Assembly: GCF_022378335.1 (NCBI RefSeq)
Contig: NZ_JAIQCI010000002.1
Span: 1-64,000 of the forward strand
Length of the DNA stretch: 64,000 nt
Reading direction: 5' to 3'
DNA from: Croceicoccus hydrothermalis
GTDB lineage: Bacteria > Pseudomonadota > Alphaproteobacteria > Sphingomonadales > Sphingomonadaceae
In this document: in pieces, positions 61,772-64,000 of the stretch
How positions within the stretch are numbered: the first letter of the stretch is position 1
How the letters are laid out: each line of letters opens with the position of its first letter
Position numbers and translations under genes: made by a program
The notes under the pieces: generated by a model
Seen by the model: only the letters and a program-made list of their open reading frames with translations
Databases searched by the model: none
What the model was told of the DNA's origin: nothing

Positions 61772-64000
61772 ACGCGCTCAGCCCTGAAATCTCGCGACCA
61801 TGCGCCAGCTTGTGAAGAAGCGGCGCGAGGTCTTCCATTAGGGCAAGTTCGCGCTGCGTGCGCGCCTTCCAACCAAGATCGAGTGGGGACATCAACGCGC
61901 TCAAACCTTCGCCATCGAAAATCATTCGGCGCAGCACGAAGTCTACAAAGTCCTGCAAGTCTGTCGCATCGATGCCGTGCTTTTCGGCCATCTCGGTGAG
62001 CAAGCGCTCCTGCTTTTCCGCCTTGAAGCGTTCGTACCCTTCGCGGATTTCCTTCTCATCCAAAGGCTGGTCAGCGGACAGGCTGCGAATATATTCGGCG
62101 ATGTCGTCGCGGTCGTCGATGAACTTGGCGTCTGACTGGATCAGCCCGATAAGCTCATCCCGGCTCATCTTGGTCTTGCCAGGCAGGTTCTGTGTATACC
62201 GCGCGATCAGGCCCATGATGTAATCATAGTCGATCACCGCAGAGGCAAAGAGCACGAACTCGAAATCGAGCTGATCGACCTCCGGATCGTCTGCGCCGCC
62301 AGGTTTGTCCTGCTTCTCCTTCAGGCGCTTGGCGGTTTCAAGATACATGGTGCGGAAGCCCTGAAGCTCGTCGGCGGGAACGGTCTGCTCGATCTGCTGC
62401 GCCTGCTCGTCGCTCAGGTCGGTGTACTGGTCGAGCTGGGTCTTCAGTCGCTGCACTTCCTTGAAAAGCGAAATGAACTGGCCGCGCGCGGCATCACCCT
62501 TGAGGTTGGGCACGTCCTCTGGCGCGTTGGACAGTCCCTGCGATTCCATGAATTCGCCAAGCGACTGCACAGCCGACTGAAGGCTCTGGATGACCTGCGG
62601 TGCCGGATCGACGAGCCAGATTTGGCGCGGGTTGTCGATCTTCTCTCCAGAGAAGAGAGCGATTGCTTCGTTTACGGCGGCTTCCTGCTGCCTGAAATCG
62701 AGAATGTTTCCGTATGGCTTGGAATCGTTGAGCACACGATTGGTGCGTGAGAATGCCTGTATTAACCCGTGATACTTCAGGTTCTTGTCGACATAGAGCG
62801 TGTTCAGGAACTTTGAATCGAAGCCGGTCAACAGCATGTCGACAACGATAATGATGTCGATCTTCTCGGCGCCCTTTTTGGGCATGTCGGCATTTGGAAA
62901 CTGCTGATCCTTTATGCGCTTCTGAACATCCTGATAGTAGAGGTCGAACTCGCCAATGCGGTGGTTGGTGCCGTACCGCGTGTTATAGTCCTCTATGATG
63001 GCCTTCAGCGCCTTCTTCTTCGCTTCCGGGTCCTGAGCATTGTCCTGTTTCTCCTGCGGCAGATCCTCCTGAATCTGCTGCACGTCCTTGTTGCCTTCAG
63101 CAGGTGGCGAGAAAACGCACGCCACCTTCAGCGGTTTGAAGTCAGGATCGGCAGCTTGCCGCGCGGCCTGACTTTCGGCGAATTTCTCATAGTACTCGAT
63201 GGCGTCGTTGATCGAGCTGGTGGCAAGCACTGCATTGAATTTCCGGTTGGCGGTCGCGGCGTCGTGCTTGAGTAAGATCGTCTCGATGACCTTCTCTTTC
63301 TTCAACGCCTTGCCGGGTTTGGGCAGCTTCTCGCCTTCCGGCTTGTAGTAGTCGATGTGAAACCGCAGAACATTGCGGTCCTCAATGGCGTGCGTGATCG
63401 TGTATTGGTGCAGGCTCTGCTGAAATAGGTCGTCGGTGGTGCGATATCTTGCTTGGTCACCTTCCGCTTGCTGGTAGCTGGCATTCTGCTCGAAGATCGG
63501 GGTGCCGGTGAAGCCAAAGAGCTGGGCCTTTGGGAAGAATTCCTTGATGGCCTTATGGTTCTCACCGAACTGAGAGCGGTGGCACTCGTCGAAAATTATG
63601 GCGATCCGCTCATCTCTTAATGGCTCCAGCCTTTCCTTGTAGGATCGAGCTTTGCCTCTCTGACGACGGTTCGTGTCGTCGAGCGCTAAGCCAAGCTTCT
63701 GGATGGTGGTTACGATGACTTTGTCGGCGCGGTCGTCTGACAGGAGACGGCGGACAAGTGTTTCGGTATTGGTATTTTCTTCGACGCAGCCTTCCTGAAA
63801 CCGGTTAAACTCTTCGCGTGTCTGCCGATCAAGGTCCTTGCGGTCCACGACAAACAAGCATTTTGCTATGTCGTCGTTGTCTTTCAACAACGTGGACGCT
63901 TTGAATGACGTCAAAGTCTTCCCGCTGCCGGTCGTGTGCCAGACATAGCCATTCCCGCAGTTCTGATGGATGCACTCCACAATCGCCTTCACGGCGTAGA
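61761..64000 (-). CDS. hsdR: Type I restriction subunit HsdR, C-terminal part, continues past the right edge
   Basis: The part in the window has about 746 residues and lacks its N-terminal nuclease domain. It contains the helicase core: Walker A HTTGSGKTLTSFKA, FVVDRKDLDRQTREEF, DECHRSQFGEN, FGFTGTPIF, VVDMLLTGFDSKFLNTLYVDK and FSRTNRVL. HsdR is the translocase-endonuclease of the type I enzyme. The reading frame stays open to 64000. It is first in the operon hsdR-hsdS-ATPase-hsdM-PLD as far as the window shows. Confidence 0.95.
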   Translation of the reverse strand, partial: YAVKAIVECIHQNCGNGYVWHTTGSGKTLTSFKASTLLKDNDDIAKCLFVVDRKDLDRQTREEFNRFQEGCVEENTNTETLVRRLLSDDRADKVIVTTIQKLGLALDDTNRRQRGKARSYKERLEPLRDERIAIIFDECHRSQFGENHKAIKEFFPKAQLFGFTGTPIFEQNASYQQAEGDQARYRTTDDLFQQSLHQYTITHAIEDRNVLRFHIDYYKPEGEKLPKPGKALKKEKVIETILLKHDAATANRKFNAVLATSSINDAIEYYEKFAESQAARQAADPDFKPLKVACVFSPPAEGNKDVQQIQEDLPQEKQDNAQDPEAKKKALKAIIEDYNTRYGTNHRIGEFDLYYQDVQKRIKDQQFPNADMPKKGAEKIDIIIVVDMLLTGFDSKFLNTLYVDKNLKYHGLIQAFSRTNRVLNDSKPYGNILDFRQQEAAVNEAIALFSGEKIDNPRQIWLVDPAPQVIQSLQSAVQSLGEFMESQGLSNAPEDVPNLKGDAARGQFISLFKEVQRLKTQLDQYTDLSDEQAQQIEQTVPADELQGFRTMYLETAKRLKEKQDKPGGADDPEVDQLDFEFVLFASAVIDYDYIMGLIARYTQNLPGKTKMSRDELIGLIQSDAKFIDDRDDIAEYIRSLSADQPLDEKEIREGYERFKAEKQERLLTEMAEKHGIDATDLQDFVDFVLRRMIFDGEGLSALMSPLDLGWKARTQRELALMEDLAPLLHKLAHGREISGLSAYEQ

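Larger units (their letters stand above)
46816..64000. mobile_element. Genomic island / integrative mobilizable element (left part)
   Basis: From the tRNA-Tyr gene to the right edge all content is accessory: integrase, IS element, TIR-domain operon, traA with oriT and traCD, PLD and type I R-M genes. Base composition changes from place to place and the TIR operon and hsdS-ATPase region are clearly AT-richer than the chromosomal part. No conserved housekeeping gene interrupts it. No type IV secretion genes are visible, so it would be mobilizable rather than self-transmissible on what is seen. Confidence 0.75.

Noticed and set aside
46816-64000. CRISPR array in the accessory region
   Set aside because: No regularly spaced repeats of 24-40 bases were seen. 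The only iterated motif is the 12-mer ahead of the integrase.

Overview
The window looks like a chromosome segment of an alphaproteobacterium, most likely of the order Sphingomonadales. It is GC-rich and has a TonB-dependent receptor facing an MFS transporter, a DUF6456 protein, a small NDUFS4-like complex I subunit, HrpB, an SRP RNA just upstream of dnaX, and a Ti-type traA with a neighbouring DUF6118-like gene. Family assignments come from motifs read in the sequence. No database search was run.

Positions 1-46729 are ordinary chromosome. In order they hold: the C-terminal part of hemN in a broken frame; a SulP transporter overlapping a beta-carbonic anhydrase; an EAL phosphodiesterase; a cyclopropane fatty acid synthase; a tripartite export operon whose ABC half-transporter has lost every ATPase motif; an Nramp-related transporter; fructose-bisphosphatase; the receptor/MFS pair; two tRNAs; an Lrp regulator; accBC; a GTA-type holin; a ku-mgtC-ligD end-joining operon; tRNA-Pro; yajC-secD-secF; small regulatory and envelope genes; an ABC-F protein; SIMPL and PepSY proteins with a two-component system; chorismate mutase; a polyprenyl diphosphate synthase; hrpB; the SRP RNA with dnaX-ybaB; lon; hupB; and rlmB.

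At 46730-46815 a tRNA-Tyr gene is followed directly by a tyrosine-recombinase integrase. From there to the right edge the DNA is accessory: it is patchy, AT-richer in places, and reads as an integrative mobilizable element or defence island. It holds three modules. The first is a translationally coupled TIR - membrane protein - TIR operon (51275 down to 48246) whose last gene is split by a complete IS3-family element with clean inverted repeats and a 4-bp target duplication. The second is a Ti/RSF1010-style mobilization module: DUF6118-like, traA, a putative oriT with a recognisable nic core, then traC and traD, with no type IV secretion genes. The third is a type I restriction-modification operon in the unusual order hsdR-hsdS-ATPase-hsdM-PLD nuclease, with hsdR running off the right edge.

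The two strongest candidates for an under-described system are the TIR-TM-TIR operon, which looks like a Thoeris-type NAD-signalling defence with an unfamiliar membrane effector, and the type I R-M operon with an ABC-like ATPase embedded between hsdS and hsdM and a PLD nuclease at its end. In the core genome, the pseudo-ATPase exporter deserves attention.
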